Assembly (NCBI GenBank): GCA_002007465.1
Contig: LNAC01000135.1
Span: forward strand, 3,410,816 to 3,474,815
From: Ailurus styani
Taxonomy: Eukaryota; Chordata; Mammalia; Carnivora; Ailuridae
Direction of reading: 5' to 3'
DNA: 64,000 bases
Of the stretch, positions 23,429 to 38,609 are shown in pieces. The position numbers and the translations under genes were made by a program. The stretch's first letter is position 1; the number at the start of each line of letters is the position of its first letter. Below the pieces are notes generated by a model. That model was not told the origin of the DNA. It worked only from the letters and a program-made list of their open reading frames with translations, and did no database searches.

Positions 23429-24019
23429 TATTTTATTCTTTTTGATGCAACTGTAAATAGGACTGCTTCCTTAACCTGATAGTTTATTAGTGTAGGGAAA
23501 TGCAACAGATTTTTGTATCCTGAAATTTTACTGGATTTTTTTGTCTAGTTCTATCAGTTTTGGGCTTAATCTTTAGGGTTTTCTATATATAATGACATTT
23601 GCAAATAGTGACCTTTTTACTTCTTCCTTTCTAACTTGGATGCCTTTTACTTCTGTTTCTTGCCTAATTGCTCTGGTAAGAACTTCCAAATATCATGCTG
23701 AATACCGAAAGCTGCATTTCTCCTCATATAATTCCAGACTTCTAGAATTTTTTTCTGCTGAAACAACCCTCCATGCTCATTCCATTTTACTGTCCACTTA
23801 ATTTGGCTAGAGGGTATGATGTCATTTTTTGTCATATTTTCCCCCCCTTTTTAGCATATGACTTTCTTTAGATGAAGGGGAACACTGAAGTGATACTTTT
23901 ATTGGGGTTTGTTTCCTAGGTTGATATTGTGTGTAAGTACTGGAAAAACTAAGTAAGGGAATATAATCAGTATTTCTTTTCCTTCCCAAACTGGTTCTTA
24001 TATATTGTCCTTCAAACGT

Positions 24020-24300
24020 TGTATTAAAAAAAATCTAACATAAGACGGTACACAAATTTTAAGTGTACAGCACGAAGCAACTCTATGTAGCTGGCAACCA
24101 GAATGAGAACCTCCTAAGTCTCCACCCCTATCTAGGCTTTTGGCTCTGCTCCAAACCCAGCTGGGGTCATCTCTATCCTGACTTCTACTGTTGTTGTTTT
24201 GGTTGTTCTGAACTTTACTTAAGTGGAATTACAGCTTAGGTTTTGCCTGGCTTCTTTCATTCAATATTATATACTATATACATACATAATTATATCGAAT
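24020..24300 (-). mobile_element. Possible decayed L1 3' end
   Basis: 'aagtgtacagcacgaagcaa' and 'ttctttcattcaatattata' resemble old L1 3' regions in reverse. Weak; it could be unique sequence. Confidence 0.35.
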
Positions 24301-25699
24301 TTTTGCAACAGATAGATAAAACATTTTCAAAGTATAATTGATCATTTCCTTTATTTATGGTAGAAATAACTAGCTTGTCTTGAAATTCCTAACTTCCACA
24401 TACATTCATCAATTAAAAGCATTACAGGAAAACTACAACTAAGATACCTAACTTTAAAATCAAAGCTTAATCACATTAAAAAGCATTTTGCACCTTTGTT
24501 TGAAATTCATTATAAGTAACTTTTTCTCTAAAAACAAACCTACCTCTTCTTACACTTACACCTTGGTTAGCTTACTAATATTTATCAAAAATCCTTCTGA
24601 ATCCTTAGGTCCTTATCATTTTCAAAGTGGTCTTTGAAACTTAAGATGGAGAAGAAAAAAAAATCAAGAGTGACTGATATGTCAAAGGCAGAATTTGAGA
24701 AGATTTTGAAAAGCTGGTGACAGAGAGGTTAGGAAGCCTACAAGAAGTAAATGTATTGCAGATGCCCACACCACCAGGTCAGTGGAGGTACTTGGTAAAG
24801 GTGTATTCTATAAGAACAAGGTTTGGAAAAACACAACACACATAAAGTCCCACAAAAAACAATGTGCCCTTCTGCCTTCCAGATCTGTGAAGACTGGAAC
24901 CTATGAAGAGCCTAAGGCTAGAACCAGGAATGGCTAAATGGGACTTCTTCTTGGCACTACACCCTCATTCCTGGTCATTTCTGTCAATTAATTTATTTAG
25001 TTTCTGTTCCCACCGATGCTGCAGAGAGAAAAGGCAGGCAAAATTTAGATGCTAGCATTGTCAAGTTCTTTTTAAGGAGCCATATTTACCTTATGAAAAA
25101 CATGTGATCTTCTTATTCTGAAGCATAATGAATTATCTTCTAAAAGTCATCCAAATAACTTGCTAAAGCCAATTAAGATGCAACAGACAAAATGAAATAC
25201 GAGACCATTTGCGAGTCACAAAAACCAGTACATTTTCAATTCTGAAGGTCACTGTGACCTCAATCAGTGGCAATATCTAGCAGTGCTTATCTACATTCTA
25301 AAAATACAGAAACTATATAATGTCTGCTTATGAATTATCCTTCTGGCCTAGACTAGTCAAACCAGGAAAAAAATGGGAACTTCATGTGTTTTTCTTAGGC
25401 ATTTCATAGGGTTTAAAAAAGAGAAGATTCCAACAGGGATTACAGAGAAATAAGCTTTGTGATGAGTATAACAAAGCAGGAGAGAAAATAGAAATGTGAA
25501 AGGCCACGAGGATAAAAGTGGAAAGACATTAAGCACCATAAATATTTTGTTATTAATTACAAATGGTATTCCATGTTACTAGTCAGATGGATTAGAACTA
25601 GAGGAAGCCATTCATCATTGATTCATAGATTGCAACCTGCAAACAGAGGGGATGAAGAGGTCTGGCTTTCTCAAGAGCAGCATAAGGTCAACAGTGAAT

Positions 25700-25920
25700 T
25701 CTGGAGTCTAGCAGAAGTGAATACTTAGGGCCAAGGCTCTGCTATTTACTAGTTCATATGATTCTAGACAAGGTAATTCTGCTACAGCTTAGCTGGCTTC
25801 CTTCTAAAATGGGAATGATGAAGACAACTGATCTATACCTCATAAGGTTGTTGAAAGATAAAGTATCAACACAATGCTGGGAACATACCACTAAATGGTA
25901 ATTATTACTACTTTATTACT
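25700..25920 (+). repeat. MIR element
   Basis: Shows the MIR order: 'ctggagtctagcag', 'ctctgctatttactag', 'ttctaaaatgggaatgatga' and 'ctcataaggttgttgaaaga'. Old and diverged. Confidence 0.75.
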
Positions 25921-26115
25921 ACTTGTATATTTAAATATCAGTATTAACATAAGCAGGTATGTAAAACATAAAGGTCTTGTGATTTTCCCTAATTTTCAAA
26001 GCAAACTGATGTGCTTAAAGAATCAGGGAGTGTATCTGGGTCTTAAAAAGATGAAAACTATGAAAACCAAAGACCTAATGGACAGATTCTACTGTGACAG
26101 CAATCCCTTAAAGTA

Positions 26116-26614
26116 CAGTTGACCCCTGAACAATGTGGGAGGTTAGGGATGCAGTTGAAAATCCAAACGTAGGGCATCTAGATGGCTCAGTAGTTAAGTG
26201 TCTGCCTTCAGCTCAGGTCACGATCCCAGGGTCCTGGGATTGAGGCCTGCATCAGGCTTCCTGCTCAGTGGGAAGCCTGCTTTTCCCTCTCCCGCTCACC
26301 CTGCTTGTATTCCCTCTGTCTCTGTCAAATAAATAAATAAAAATCCAAACCTAACTTTTGGCTGCCTAAAAACTTAACTACGAATGGCCTAGTGTCGACT
26401 GGAAGACTTACTGATAACATAAACAGTTGAGTAATAGATATTTTGTATGTTATATGTATTATATGCTGTACTCTTTCAAAATAGTAAGCTCGAGAAAGGA
26501 AAATCTTAAGAAAATCATACGAGAAAGTACATTTACAGTACTGTACTGTTAAAAGAAATCTACATTAATAATGGGCCTGTGCAGTTCACACCCATGTGGT
26601 TCAAAAGTCAACTG
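26116..26614 (-). mobile_element. MER2-like DNA transposon split by a SINE
   Basis: Terminal inverted repeats CAGTTGACCCCTGAACAA at the left and TTCAAAAGTCAACTG at the right, bounded by TA on both sides, as expected of Tigger/pogo elements. After removing the SINE at 26169-26339 and one duplication the length is about 320 bp. Orientation is opposite to the copy at 44175. Non-coding. Confidence 0.8.
26169..26339 (+). repeat. Carnivoran SINE inside MER2 element
   Basis: Flanked by 'aaaatccaaac' (26158-26168 and 26340-26350, perfect). Starts 'gtagggcatctagatggctc'. Confidence 0.95.
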
Positions 26615-26659
26615 TACTTTAAGCACAATTTATGAAATGAAATTTACTTCACAAACCTA

Positions 26660-28037
<1,378 letters not shown>

Positions 28038-28315
28038 TCATTTCTGTAGGTAATATATATATATTATCAGTAGAAATTATAATGTTCTACTTTGAGTAAG
28101 CAATAATAAATGCTCTCCCATGCCCCTTCATCTGTGTTCAAAATGTAGGCAATTCTCTTCCTAACACACATATCTGACCAGCTGGTTCTTCTTTTTAGAA
28201 AACTACATCACAACATCATGCACTGCCTAATACAGACTCCTCCTATTCTAGAAGCAAATGGCTAGGCAAAGACAATTGGTTGCCCACACTGCTCCCCCAC
28301 CCCCACATGCTTCTT

Positions 28316-28518
28316 TTTTTTTTTTAAAGATTTTTATTTATTTGACAGAGAGAGAGAGAGATCACAAGGAGGCAGAGAGGCAGAGAGAGAGAGAGGAGGA
28401 AGCAGACTCCCTGCTGAGCAGAGAGCCCGATGTGGGCCTCGATCCCAGGACCCTGAGACCCATGACCTGAGCGGAAGGCAGAGGCTTCAACCCACTGAGC
28501 CACCCAGGTGCCCCCCGC
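28316..28518 (-). repeat. Young mustelid-type SINE with TSD
   Basis: Flanked by 'cacatgcttctt' (28304-28315 and 28519-28530). Carries 'gcagaggcttcaacccactg'. It is the reverse partner of the + SINE at 32769. Confidence 0.95.
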
Positions 28519-28679
28519 CACATGCTTCTTAATATGACCATCTCTCCATCTCTAATGCATTCCCTAACCACTCTAATTCATTTGGTGAGTTCATGAATTT
28601 GGTAATTCATTTTTTGAGTTGTTGTTGTTGTTGTTCTGTTGTTTTTTTTTTCCCCATTAAGACCGACTGGACTTCCATA

Positions 28680-28860
28680 AACCTCTGTCCCCTCTAGACT
28701 GAGTTTTGCTTTTTCCCCATGTAACCAGCAGATATTATGGTACCTCTATTATGGCATTAAACTAAGATCACACTAAACTGTGAGCAGCTCAAGGAGTTAT
28801 TCACTGTGCAGTTTTTGAACACTAGCACCATCTGAAATATATGAAGTATTCAAAAATGCT
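28680..28860 (+). repeat. L2-like remnant
   Basis: 'aaactgtgagcagctcaagg' and 'ttgaacactagcaccatctg' follow the order of the L2 3' end ('actgtgagctccttgaggg', 'agcacctagcac'). Diverged. Confidence 0.5.
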
Positions 28861-30796
28861 ATTTTCTACTTTTAAGTTCTCTGTAAGTTCATAATTTTAT
28901 ATAAAGGAAGATAAAAATAAATTTGTCACACCTTAGGTTTTAAATAAAAAGGTCCATCAGGGATGCAAGTATCTCCCACCTCTAAAATTAAGATAAACCA
29001 AAAAATCCTGAAAAGGAATAATATAGCTAAATGGGAATCTAACTCTTTTCCTTTAGTTTTATACTATGCTTAAATCATTAAATTTCAGCAAGATATGTAT
29101 AGATTTCTTAAAAAAAAGAAACTTCTTGAAATAGAACCACCAAAGATGACCAATAACTCATTTGTAATGTAAATCCTTTCCTACCCCCCAAATCAAGTAA
29201 AAAGCCAGATTTGTTTTATGAATTAAAGTATATATTTTGCATAGATTTATGAAACAAAAATGGCTCTTAAACACTATGCTACGCTGTCTCTTGAGACAAA
29301 AAGCTACAAGCAAGGAGAGGAATTGTGGGAAAGATACCAAAGCTATCTGGGAAGAAATGACCACCGGGATTTAGTGAAGGACTGTATTTGAGATCTGGGA
29401 GGGAATGAGGGACAGAACTGATTTTTTTTCTAAGTGATATTGACAAACAGTTTACATGTATTCCTAAAAGACTGTACAGGACATCCCAATTTACCAAATA
29501 CATAGCTAAAAAAGCTACTATGACTGTCAGAAACTAATCATTTTTTAAAACATGTTTCTATGGGAAATACATTCCAGGTTACTACACAGAAATGCTCCAG
29601 CCAGGGTTAAATCTCCTTGCCCAGCCCTCCACTAGCAAAGCCAGAGGGCGAGGGAAACAACATAGTAAAAGTCTCTGCAGAGGAAGGATGATCTATTACT
29701 AAGAACTGTCTAAATCTATTATTTTATTTTAAGCTATTGTCCATGGAATCCAGAGTTCTATGAAAGAGACTTGTTACTAAAAGTCTGAAGACTACTGACT
29801 GAGGATACCACCTTTTAGGAGGTTACTAGTTTGAATGATAATTTTCTTTAAATATGGGCTGAAAAATCCATGATTATCTTACTCATATTCCTAGAAAATG
29901 CTACAAGCAGAATTTGAAAGTAAAATGGCTTTAAAAGAACACATGAACATGACTAATCCCTGGTTCATGAAAAGTTAAGCTCATACAGACCCAGAGCATC
30001 TTGTAGAACTGGTTATTATGTGCCTAAGCTGTGTGAAGACTGTTCCAGAAACCCCAATGTCACACTTACGTTTGCAGTCTCCATCTTGTTCAATAAAGTT
30101 AAGTACAATTATCTCTCCAATTACAATCTTACTCCTTTTGCTAAACTAAGTTTGTTTTGAAATTTTATAGTCTATATTCTCCACTTCGTGAATCTTACAG
30201 TAAGTTTTAAAATTCACACTGAAGTGATTTTTGTCAACACCTAGGTACTCTGAAGGGAATGACATTCATTTAGACTTAGATCTGTGAACCTACAGTTCTA
30301 TCTAGAGTTTATATGTATGAAGTTATGAAACGGGATTTCTGAGAGCCAAGTCCAAAGACTAAGAATATTCCAAACTTCTTTTCCATGCACGACCAACAAA
30401 ACCTCCATCTCCAATAAAAACTGTCACCACAGAACCTCTACCAAGAGGACTTCATGCTTATGGCTACTGCTTGTAACAGTCAGGATGTTCTCTTCATTTA
30501 AGTATTTTTAACTGTTGATAAACATCACTTGAACATACAGAAGAAAATCCATGATTCTCCATGTGAGGCGTTCCTGGTTGGTAGATACTGAAGTCACTTG
30601 CCAATGCCAAGTTCTTCTCCCTTCACTTTGCTGATATTTACAGTTAAGACCAGATGAGAAAAGACTGACAACAGTCATCTCCCTCTTGACTCAAACTTCA
30701 TATTAGTACCCTTACCACCGTAATCTCAAAGATACATGAAAATCTTCGTAATAAAAAGTAATCTAGACAATTTCGATATTTTAAATTATACATTTA

Positions 30797-31030
<234 letters not shown>

Positions 31031-31226
31031 TTAAAATCGTAGTTAAAAATGTAAATTTAAAATATAATTTTAAAATGTGGTGATTCGATGGGCATTTTAA
31101 ATTCTTCTAGTATTCCACTGACTTTACAGAACTACACCAAAAAGCAGGTTTTCAGATAACTTAATAGATATGACTTTTAAAAACTACAGTCTTTAGAGGT
31201 TAAAAAAATTTAGACAGATTTTATTA

Positions 31227-31532
<306 letters not shown>

Positions 31533-31545
31533 TTATATTCACTTA

Positions 31546-31716
<171 letters not shown>

Positions 31717-31719
31717 TTA

Positions 31720-31812
<93 letters not shown>

Positions 31813-32746
31813 CTAAGATTCAAGGCACAGAAGAGTTAGGACCAAAAAGACCAACTGAATAGCTACAGAGATTAAAAAAAATTGGTGATAATTTTTATAG
31901 TAACATGGAATTAGAAGATACACTACAGTTTTTGGTGACCATTTCTATGATTATATATAGTTCAACAACACATTTATGATCAGAGACAACACACAAATTC
32001 CATCGTATACACCAGAGAAAACTTGAATGTGAAAATTCACACTCAGGTTTCATAAATGCCAATATAGTGAATCAAGATAAAACAATAAAGCTGTTATTTG
32101 TTGTTTTTTTTTTTAATATGGATCTGGCTCCTCTACAGTGGCAAAAGCAGTAAGTAGCCAACAAAACAGATGGCTGTAGTGTGTTTTTTATGGGTTGGAT
32201 AAAGCAAACCTTTTTCCTCTACCTTTCCTAGCGACTCCCCCCCTTCTTTAAAAACAAAAAAAGTTCATAACAATTTCCAACTGTTTAAAAAATTCTAAAC
32301 TTTGATTCTGGAACTGTTCAAACATAATGATACATCATTATCATACCCAACTACATCAATAATAATTCCTTAAAATCTCCTTTAATATCCAACTTGTCTT
32401 CAATTTTTACTGGTTGTCTCAAAAAAAGAGGTTTTATACTGGTTTGTTTGAATCAGCAGCCTGATTCTTACATAAAAAAATTAAGAATGATCAGTATTCT
32501 TTTAAGGTCTCAGGTAATTAACAAATTAAAAAAAAAACCTGAATGTCATTTAAGAGATCTAATAATTTAGGTTCTGTGATATAGATAAAGGTGACCCCTT
32601 AAAAAAACAAAACACTTAAGTTTTACACATTAGAAAGAAGGTCCCCAGTCTCTACTCCCCACATCAACTTAACCTAAAAATAAACAAGAATAGTAGACTG
32701 TCACAAAATTATAAAAGCCTAATATCAGAAATTATATAGGATGCAG

Positions 32747-33120
32747 TAGTTAAGAATATTAATTTTGGGGGCGCCTGGGTGGCTCAGTGGGTTAAAGCCT
32801 CTGCCTTCGGCTCAGGTCATGATCTCAGCGTCCTGGGATCGAGGCCCACATTGGGCTCTCTGCTCAGTGGGGAGCCTGCTTCCTCCTCTCCCTGTCTCTC
32901 TGCCTGCCTCTCTGCCTACTTGTAATCTCTCTCTCTGTGTCAAATAAATAAATAAAATCTTTAAAAAAATATTAATTTTGGAGTCAGAGAAACTTATTAG
33001 CTACAGAACTCTGTGCTAATACCATCTCAGCCTCAGCCTCATAAAGTTTGGGTTGTTGAGAGGATTAAATGGGGTAAAACACATAAACTGTTAAACATTA
33101 GCTAATTACATTATTAAAAG
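32747..33120 (+). repeat. MIR element split by a SINE
   Basis: 'agtagttaagaatattaattttgg' sits before the SINE. 'gagtcagagaaactt' and 'gggttgttgagaggattaaa' follow it, together the MIR order. Confidence 0.65.
32769..32967 (+). repeat. Young mustelid-type SINE with TSD
   Basis: Flanked by 'aatattaattttgg' (32755-32768 and 32968-32981, perfect). Carries 'gcctctgccttcggctcagg'. Intact head, (TC) tract and A-tail. Confidence 0.97.
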
Positions 33121-33879
33121 CTTAAAGAAATAGAAAAGATTAAAAAGAAAAGGTCATGTGAGAGAATGTAAAAAAGCATAAAGGGTAACAGAAGAAAATA
33201 AAATTTTAAGTACACTACTAATAAAAATTATCAACAAATATTGACTTATAATTATATATGACACATCTTCCTCCTAAGATTAGGTGAGTAAAGTATATCC
33301 TTCCCATAAGGCTAATATGGTCAATTACTGAGCAACTGATTCAGTATTTTCCACCTTGGTGTAGATGAATGTCTGTATTTTTTGACTCATAATCAGCTGC
33401 TTTGTTTCCCAGAGGACCTGTCAACCATGAAAAGGCTTTGAAGGGGTTGGAGAAAGTGGTCTTTAGTATTTAGGTCAGTACTGAACAAAGTTATTAGACC
33501 CCAATCTGCATTTTCTATTTCTACGTAAGCCCTTTCTTCAAAAAGAAAAGCCCCTCTTAGCTAGCCCCCATCTGCGATATCAGAGACCGTGCCAAGACTA
33601 CAGGGCACTGGCAGAAGGCTGTCATGAAAGGTCACGACAAAAAGCTCAGAAGCTGGGCAACATGAAGGCTGAGCGAGGGCTAACTGTACTTTTGGTGATC
33701 TGTAGATCCAGAGTGAGCCATTATGATCTTCTTTTCTACTTTGTGGTCTTTTAAGCCTACGTGAACCATTAAGTGCTTGACAATCAACTACATTCAAATC
33801 ATAGAACCAGGAATTGGAAGAGAGCTCACAGATCACTCCTGATGGGTGAGGAAAGTTAGAGCCATGATGCTTAATGCTT

Positions 33880-34010
33880 GTCCAACTTAACAAAACAAAA
33901 ACAAAATGGTTCACAGTTGAACAAAGATCAGAACTGAAGTTTTCTGAATCCAAACCCCATTATTTTTTCCCAGAATCAGAACTAGAATCCAGGTTTGTCT
34001 TCAGTAAACT
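33880..34010 (-). repeat. MIR-like tail, weak
   Basis: 'atcagaactagaatccaggt' resembles the reverse-strand MIR end ('gcagagctggaattcaaacc'). Boundaries are uncertain. Confidence 0.3.
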
Positions 34011-34084
34011 AAGAAGACACAGTCCTTGCCTCATTGAACAGAGGATTTCTAGTAACGGTCTGATGAGCTTACATTTGCTAAGCA

Positions 34085-34490
34085 CCAGTGTTCCATAGCT
34101 CATCTAATCACTATGACAATCCGGGGCACCTGGGTGGCTCAGTGGGTTGAGTGTCCGACTCTTGGATTCAGCTCAGGTTGAGATCTCAGGGTCCTGGGAC
34201 TGAGCCCTGCGAAGGGCTCCGTGCTCAGCATAGAGTTTCTTTCTTTTTTTGTCCCTATCCCCTGCTCTCTCTCTCTCAAAAATAAGTAAATAAATGTTAA
34301 AAAAAAAAATCATTACAACAATCCTATGATGTAGGCACTGTTATTATTCCCAGACGTAAGACTGAGGCAGAGGATGGTAAGTCATAAACCCAAGTATATA
34401 CAGTTAGTAAACAAGAGTCATACTAGTCAGGATTCAATTCAAACCCAGCCTATCTGGCTTCAGAACCCAAGTTCTTAACTACTAACTGTA
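34085..34490 (-). repeat. MIR element split by a SINE
   Basis: Before the SINE: 'taatcactatgacaatcc'. After it: 'ctatgatgtaggcactgtta', 'actgaggcagaggatggtaa' and 'gattcaattcaaacccagc', the reverse-strand MIR order. Confidence 0.7.
34123..34307 (+). repeat. Carnivoran SINE with imperfect TSD
   Basis: Flanked by 'atcactatgacaatcc' and 'atcattacaacaatcc' (two mismatches), so it is older. Starts 'ggggcacctgggtggctcag'. Confidence 0.93.
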
Positions 34491-35410
34491 CTAATACATA
34501 GCAAAACAAAGCACAGTGTCAACAAGGAGCTATAAAAGGGAGACCCACTGGGAAGTCTTCTACAGCAATTAAATTTAAGGTGAGGATATGACCTTTAATA
34601 AGACTTCATCCTAACTAAGAGCAAATGGGAAGCCCCTGGGGCTTATAAGCCGGAGAGTAAGATGATCAGACTGCATTTTTATAAAAAGGCCACTCAAGCT
34701 GCAGCATACTCTGATAAACTAGAGCAACTCAATGAGCCCTAAAGAAGGTGATTAACTAGGAGGCTCAGAGAGCAATGCAAACAAGAAGAGACAAGGAGGC
34801 CTTGAGCTAAGAGAGAGTGGAGAAAGGTCACTACTAGATTCAAGAGAGCTAAATGATTTAAGTTAGCAGTAGGCACCAGGGACTGGTTTTCTGTTGAGGG
34901 AAGGAAGTTACAGAAAAGGTGGAGCAAAGGATGGGCTCTAGGTTTTTCACTTGAGGGACAGAGCAGATGGATGTATTGCAGTGGGGAGCAGTGTCAGAAG
35001 AGAAGGTTTTGGAGAACAGGAAGATAAGTTTTGGGTCAGACCTGAATTTGTACTGCATATGAAGCATCCATGTGAGGCAAAAAGACTAAGTCACGTATAC
35101 CAACAGGTACGGAGCTCAGAAGGAAACTGTAAGATGGATATTATGTACACTGCTACAATAATGGCTTTTTTCCCCTAAGAATGAAAATCCTCTTTGGATT
35201 TCTTCTGGTTAGGAAAAACAGGCACTAATGTAGGTCCTTTGTAAAAAAGTGAAGAGGCCTAACACAAACTGGAAAGCAGGGGATACACTTCCCTTTATGC
35301 CATTTTGGCTTACAAAAGGTTTCAAGGGAACATTCTACTTTTGGATAGCTGGGGGAAACTTGTATTTGAAAAGAAGAATATAGAATGATAAAAGACCTTA
35401 GGAACTACAA

Positions 35411-35593
35411 TTTTTTTAAAAAGATTTATTTATTTACTTGAGAGAGAATGCATGAGTTGGGGGGAGGAGCAGAGGGAGGACGACAAGTAGACTCCCCAGT
35501 GAGCATTAAACCCAACCCCCTGACCCTGAGATTATGACCTTGAGCTGCAATCAAGAGTCCAACACTTAATGGACTAAGCCACTCAGGCGCCCC
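35411..35593 (-). repeat. Carnivoran SINE with TSD
   Basis: Flanked by 'aggaactacaa' (35400-35410 and 35594-35604, perfect). Body somewhat diverged ('ggactaagccactcaggcgc'). Confidence 0.94.
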
Positions 35594-36089
35594 AGGAACT
35601 ACAAAATTTAAAGGTTGGGCAGAAAGATACAACATAAAGTGAAAAAAGGTAAGATACAAAACGTTGAACATGGGGACTAAAAAGTTTTCTACATTTATAC
35701 AGGTGCATTTAAGAAACACTGACCTTAGGTAGAGATTTGGGTAAATTCAGGACATGTAAGTCTTGTCACACGTGTTTAAATTAAGGGGTACAATCTTCCC
35801 ATAAATGTACTATATTAAATGGCCACCTGCCCCTCATGATTCTAATGATCATTATTTGTATCGGACTGGCTACTGATAATGAGGTATGAGATATTAGTGT
35901 GATGCAAGGAGAGTCTCCACTCTTGAGATTAAGACAACATAAGCCATCAGGTTCTTTTGTAATGAGAGCTGGGACATAAAATCCGTCAAAAAATCATAAA
36001 ATCAATCAATAAAAGACAAGTACTTCTTAACCATGTACTCCTCTATCTTTGCTATTTTAGTGTAAGAACAGAAAAAAAATCTGTATTAC

Positions 36090-36171
36090 CTTATACACTT
36101 CACTAAAGCCACCTCTACCAAGCAGATGAAGTAACAAATATCTTTCATTTAATGTTGGGTGATCTTTGAAC
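36090..36171 (-). CDS. TLK1: TLK1 coding exon, kinase start and glycine loop
   Basis: The 82-bp exon encodes [20 protein letters not shown] then [15 protein letters not shown] is the ATP-binding glycine-rich loop (GxGxxxxV form, subdomain I), about residues 144-151 of the visible protein. The acceptor is unusual, CACCCTTAAG, with only a short pyrimidine run; the donor is AAG|GTAATA, also weak. This exon marks the kinase domain start and sits alone between a 4.3-kb intron downstream and a 2.3-kb intron upstream. Confidence 0.97.
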
Positions 36172-36734
36172 CTTAAGGGTGGGAGAGAAAAGGACACTTA
36201 GGCACATAAAAACACATACAAAAAGGTTCCTTTCCACAATAAAGTTTCACACACTCTTCTTCTACTTCAAGCTATTTCTTCTCAGTAACTCCTGCTAATT
36301 TTGAATTCCACTCTGTACTGCTTTTCGTTCTCCACCTGCATGACTACTTTCAATCTGAATTCTTTGATGTTCACTAAGCTTAACATTTGGCTGAACATTC
36401 AAGTTCAATAACCAACAGCACTCTGATAAAGACTTACCAACTACTGTATTTCTAAGAGCTTTATGAAATCCCACAACTACTCAGTAGGAAATATTTCCCA
36501 TGGAAAAATATACTTTTATATTGGGGAGTATGGTTAATCAAGATTTTATAGTAGTACTGACATATGATTAAAAATAATTATATGTATAAACTGGCCTTCA
36601 TATATGATTAAATTTTACTGTCTTTGGACTTCTGTAAATAAAATTTCAATTTCCAATTAAAAAATGAAAGCTTTAAAAAAGAAACTTAGAAAAAAAATCA
36701 CTCACAGATTAATACTCTTATTACTATTTAACAT

Positions 36735-36900
36735 TTATTGCTCCTGCTATATATTAAGCATTCACATGTATTAACTCAGCAAACCCTATGAAGCAGGCCT
36801 TGCTACTATCTCTTATTTTACATATGAGGGTACCAATGCACACAAAGGTTAAGTAACTTGCTCGGGTCAACAGTTAATACATGACAGGGCTTAGCAGAAA
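36735..36900 (-). repeat. MIR element
   Basis: 'ttttacatatgagggtacca' and 'aaggttaagtaacttgctcg' match reverse-strand MIR ('ttttacagatgaggaaactg', 'aggttaagtaacttgccc'). Confidence 0.7.
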
Positions 36901-37090
36901 AACGTGATTCCAAAATATGCACTCTGAAATTAAAAAACAAACAAAACAAAAACCTAAATAATGATAGCTTTATTAATTCCATGTGTAAATATATTTTATT
37001 TTATTCAAAATCAGTTGGATAAAGGTTCTACAATTTTTCTTTAAGAACTTGTTAATAAAAGAGATTTCTGCTAAGTTTTTGTTTTTGCTT

Positions 37091-37197
37091 TTTTTAAAGT
37101 AAACTTTTTTGTAAAGTAAACCCCAATGTGAGGTTTGAACTCACAACCCAAGATCAAGAGTCGCAAGCTCTATTGATTAAGACAGCCAGGCACTCCT
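37091..37197 (-). repeat. Old carnivoran SINE fragment
   Basis: 'gaggtttgaactcacaaccc' to 'gacagccaggcactcc': a decayed SINE head in reverse. Confidence 0.7.
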
Positions 37198-37767
37198 CCG
37201 TTTAGTTTTAAAGTGAAATGTAAAGCTATAACAATTCACTTAATTTTCATCAAGTGGGCTAACTCATATCCACAAATAAGTTTGAACATAATTTTCAGAA
37301 GAGACAACTGTAAATTAGTTTTGTCCTATCCTCTTTATTAGAATTTTCATCTGGCACATTTTGGGTTATTCCATAACTATATTATTTCATTCATCTTATG
37401 CACAGGAAAGATCTGTACATTTGTGAATTATACATACACAAATGATTATGAATAGGCCTTCTTTTAAGAAAGGTATTTATCATTCACCACAGAAACTGGC
37501 CATTTCTAATTGAGACATTCATATTAGGTCATGAAGCTTTAAATGACAAGTATAAAAAGACACTCTTCCTCTCCTTCACATCAATTAAATCCAAGTAGTG
37601 CCTTGCTTATTAATTTCTATCTTTTTCATAAAGCTCCCATCAGTCCACAGTTATTTTCTTCTTGAGTTCTTTTAGCATTTAATATCTATGGCACTCATTT
37701 TGATAAGCAAGGATAAGGACAGAGGCTATAATTTAAACTTCTATTTCTATAATTTTTTGCATAAATC

Positions 37768-37826
37768 CTGTTAGTTGAAATAATTTCAACTATGGCTTAC
37801 TGAAATACTGTTAGTTGAAATAATTT
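37768..37826. repeat. 19-bp direct repeat, 40-bp period
   Basis: 'ctgttagttgaaataattt' occurs at 37768-37786 and again at 37808-37826. Local duplication; no known element. Confidence 0.85.
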
Positions 37827-37854
37827 TTCCTTCACTACTGTAGTATTTACTTGG

Positions 37855-38220
37855 TATTCAGTCAACAAATATTTATTTGGGGCCTAGCACGTGCCAGAAA
37901 CTGGTCTAGGGTCTGGGGATATAGCAAGAATAAAACTAAGTCTCTGCTCTCATGTAGCTTACATTCTAATGTGAGGAGACACACAGTAACAGAAAAATAA
38001 ATCTGTAATTTTGGGTAGTGATAAATGCTATGAAAAAATAAGGCAAGGATACTGAGAGAAGAGATGGAGTGAGGTAAGGACTGCTATCTTATACAGGGTG
38101 TCCTAGGGAGAGCCTCTTTACTGATCATTTGGAGTGAAATAAGGAGTAAGCCACTCAGCTATTTAGAGGAAGAACACTTCAGGCAGAGGACATGGCAAGC
38201 ACCAAAGTCCTGAGATGGGA
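37855..38220 (+). repeat. Ancient interspersed repeat, family uncertain
   Basis: The landmarks 'ggcctagcacgtgccagaaa', 'catgtagcttacattctaat', 'gataaatgctatgaaaaaat' and 'aggcagaggacatggcaagc' follow an order common to an old mammalian repeat. Fainter copies of the same pattern are suspected at 34590-34880, 50750-51010 and 60410-60660. Confidence 0.5.
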
Positions 38221-38474
38221 ATGTGCTAAATATACATGTTCTAGGGGGCCGGCTTGTGCACAACATATAAATGAGGGGAGGATGACAGAGATGGGGGTGG
38301 GGAGGTGGCCAGAGACCAGATCGTACGAGGCCTTCTGAACACGGAAAGAACTTTGGATCTTTTTCTAAGGGTTCTGAGAAGCCCCCCGACAAGGAAATAT
38401 TGTGTTTATGCTCTCCAAAGGAGAGAAAAAACTTTTTATCGCATATAAAACTGTAAAATACGAATAATGACTTA

Positions 38475-38609
<135 letters not shown>

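Larger units (their letters stand above)
21118..23705 (-). mobile_element. L1 fragment, 3'UTR to reverse transcriptase, antisense
   Basis: Opens with 3'UTR landmark 'ctgaagtataactgacctat', passes the ORF2 C-terminal region and stops at about 23705 in the reverse transcriptase. Many frame breaks. Four SINE insertions lie inside. The next 300 bp have no L1 match I can see. Confidence 0.85.
31813..36089 (-). other. TLK1 intron, 4.3 kb
   Basis: Holds three SINEs (32769, 34123, 35411), two of them nested in MIR elements. The stretches 31860-32740, 33130-33770 and 34500-35400 show no confident feature; 34590-34880 ('gatgatcagactgca...ggcctt') may be a decayed ancient repeat of the kind at 37855. 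Confidence 0.85.

Noticed and set aside
33561..33953. 130-codon minus-strand ORF in an intron
   Set aside because: Partly made of MIR-like sequence, with no conserved motif; not in phase with TLK1 exons.
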